Shown here piece after piece: positions 8,357 to 8,777 of a stretch of DNA of 8,777 bases. The position numbers were made by a program, and so were the translations under genes. This DNA is from an uncultured Prevotella sp. (GTDB lineage: Bacteria > Bacteroidota > Bacteroidia > Bacteroidales > Bacteroidaceae): assembly GCA_900768785.1 (NCBI GenBank), contig CAAGEG010000040.1, forward strand, positions 1 through 8,777. The letters are read 5' to 3'. Every line of letters begins with the position of its first letter. Positions within the stretch are counted from its first letter, which is position 1. Below the pieces are notes generated by a model, which was given only the letters and a program-made list of their open reading frames with translations, ran no database searches and was not told the DNA's origin.

Positions 8357-8518
8357 ACAAATATTATAGATTAAAGATATATATCGAGGTTAAAAAAATC
8401 TAAATTTAACTTTATGGTTAAGAAATATATCATACATATAGTAAGTGTTATAATTGTTTTTGCTCGTGGATATAAACAATATCTGTATTAATTTTTGAAT
8501 ATATATAATAATATAATG

Positions 8519-8532
8519 TACGCGCGCGCGTA
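8519..8532. repeat. Alternating CG palindrome (TA-(CG)5-TA)
   Basis: Ten bases of strict CG alternation (8521-8530) flanked by TA on both sides give a 14-bp perfect palindrome. It sits roughly midway between the two 15-bp inverted repeats and interrupts otherwise very AT-rich DNA. Alternating CG can adopt Z-form DNA, and GCGC/CGCG are common methylation targets. No specific function can be assigned from the sequence. Confidence 0.5.
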
Positions 8533-8643
8533 AAATTAACTACTTAATGAACTATAAACCGCTCACTGATAATGTCTGATTATTAGTTCTTAATTCCACT
8601 TTATCACGATTTTATATATGTAAACAGGGATACTTGTAAAGAC

Positions 8644-8680
8644 TATACTAAAGGAAAGTTTGTAATTAATGTTTAGTATA
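8644..8680. repeat. 9-bp perfect inverted repeat inside the candidate invertible segment
   Basis: TATACTAAA (8644-8652) and TTTAGTATA (8672-8680) are perfect reverse complements separated by 19 bp. The half-sites are 28 bp apart start to start. There is no T-run after either side and the stem is all but AT-only, so a terminator is unlikely. A dimeric protein-binding site near the right arm (19 bp from 8699) is the more natural reading. Confidence 0.4.
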
Positions 8681-8696
8681 ATGACATTCTTATCCC

Positions 8697-8757
8697 TTAT
8701 CGTGTAAATTAACGATAATACTACAAACCTAAGACGTAAATCTATTAAAACTACAAA
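8697..8757 (-). promoter_or_regulatory. Second promoter-like sequence just outside the right repeat arm
   Basis: On the - strand TTTG (8757-8754), 22 bases, then TAGGTTTG (8731-8724) fits the Bacteroidetes promoter consensus with slightly long spacing. The predicted start, about 8719, abuts a hairpin TTATCGT/ACGATAA (8697-8703 with 8712-8718) that overlaps the right 15-bp arm. A transcript from here would cross the whole segment and reach 8235 after about 480 nt. It could be a back-up promoter, a small-RNA promoter or chance. Confidence 0.35.
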
Positions 8758-8767
8758 ATCTATTAAA
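8738..8767. repeat. Direct repeat with 18-bp period
   Basis: AAATCTATTAAA occurs at 8738-8749 and again at 8756-8767, 18 bp apart. The first copy lies within the spacer of the promoter-like sequence at 8724-8757. It could be paired activator sites on one helical face (a little under two turns apart) or low-complexity AT-rich sequence. Confidence 0.3.
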
Positions 8768-8777
8768 TAAATTTTTA

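Larger units (their letters stand above)
8326..8713. repeat. Candidate invertible promoter segment bounded by 15-bp inverted repeats
   Basis: GTTAATTTACACGAT at 8326-8340 is exactly the reverse complement of ATCGTGTAAATTAAC at 8699-8713. The two arms enclose 358 bp. The match stops abruptly on both sides (8325/8714 and 8341/8698 are mismatched). The only perfect TAnnTTTG box inside lies 8 bp from the left arm and reads outward towards 8235. Known Bacteroides invertible promoters, at capsule and SusC/SusD-type loci, have this plan: inverted repeats around a short non-coding segment with a promoter close to one arm. No recombinase gene is in the window. I see no matching target duplication outside the arms, which argues against a simple transposon remnant. 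Inversion itself is inferred. Confidence 0.6.
8236..8777. other. 542-bp AT-rich non-coding control region
   Basis: There is no gene here that I can support on either strand; the longest ATG-initiated frame I followed has 25 codons (8414-8491, + strand). The stretch is strongly AT-rich except for a CG-repeat palindrome. It holds an outward-facing promoter for the leftward genes, a pair of perfect 15-bp inverted repeats, another 9-bp inverted repeat and a second promoter-like sequence near the right edge. Its length and repeat content point to a regulatory or recombination role rather than a lost gene. Confidence 0.75.

Noticed and set aside
8414..8491. A 25-codon open frame on the + strand (MVKKYIIHIVSVIIVFARGY...) with a hydrophobic core.
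   Set aside because: Very short, no promoter or ribosome-binding context, and such frames arise often in AT-rich DNA. A toxin-like peptide cannot be supported.
8326..8713. Reading the 15-bp inverted repeats as the ends of a miniature transposable element.
   Set aside because: The sequences outside the arms (…TTGTA and GATAA…) show no target-site duplication, and the perfectly placed promoter beside the arm fits an invertible segment better. Not fully excluded.
8236..8777. tRNA, other structured RNA gene or CRISPR array in the long non-coding stretch.
   Set aside because: No cloverleaf-like arms, no conserved riboswitch core and no regularly spaced repeats of CRISPR length were seen.

Overview
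The window looks like Bacteroidales DNA, most likely from Prevotella or a close relative. The reasons are a SusC/SusD pair, lipoproteins with Bacteroidetes-type lipoboxes, start sites with A-rich leaders instead of Shine-Dalgarno sequences, promoters of the Bacteroidetes TAnnTTTG type, and a secreted protein ending in the short 'VYNLAGQRV...NGKKYI.K' tail common in Prevotella exported proteins. Genus is inferred; nothing in the window proves it.

Layout. A small exported protein with a stand-alone carboxypeptidase-regulatory-like domain is encoded on the + strand (83-550), behind a near-perfect promoter (9-38) and ahead of a terminator hairpin (594-622). Converging on it from the right is a leftward gene set on the - strand. 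In transcription order this is a 248-aa secreted protein of unknown function (8235-7489), a terminator-like hairpin (7462-7427), a SusC/RagA TonB-dependent transporter (7338-4057), a SusD/RagB lipoprotein (4031-2259) and a surface lipoprotein with FN3-like, DUF4957-like and DUF5123-like regions (2247-649). The last three are spaced by 25 and 11 bp and are almost certainly one operon: the glycan-binding and import core of a polysaccharide utilisation locus. The third protein type is typical of pectin loci, so pectin is a reasonable but unproven substrate. No glycoside hydrolase, polysaccharide lyase or regulator lies in the window.

The right end (8236-8777) is a 542-bp AT-rich stretch without a convincing gene, and it holds the most interesting signal. 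Two perfect 15-bp inverted repeats (8326-8340 and 8699-8713) enclose 358 bp. The only perfect TAnnTTTG box inside (8349-8356, - strand) sits just inside the gene-proximal repeat and points at the secreted-protein gene and the locus beyond. This is the architecture of an invertible (phase-variable) promoter. If real, inversion would turn leftward transcription off and aim the promoter out of the right end of the window. The segment also contains a 10-bp alternating CG tract and a 9-bp inverted repeat. A second promoter-like sequence lies just outside the distal repeat.
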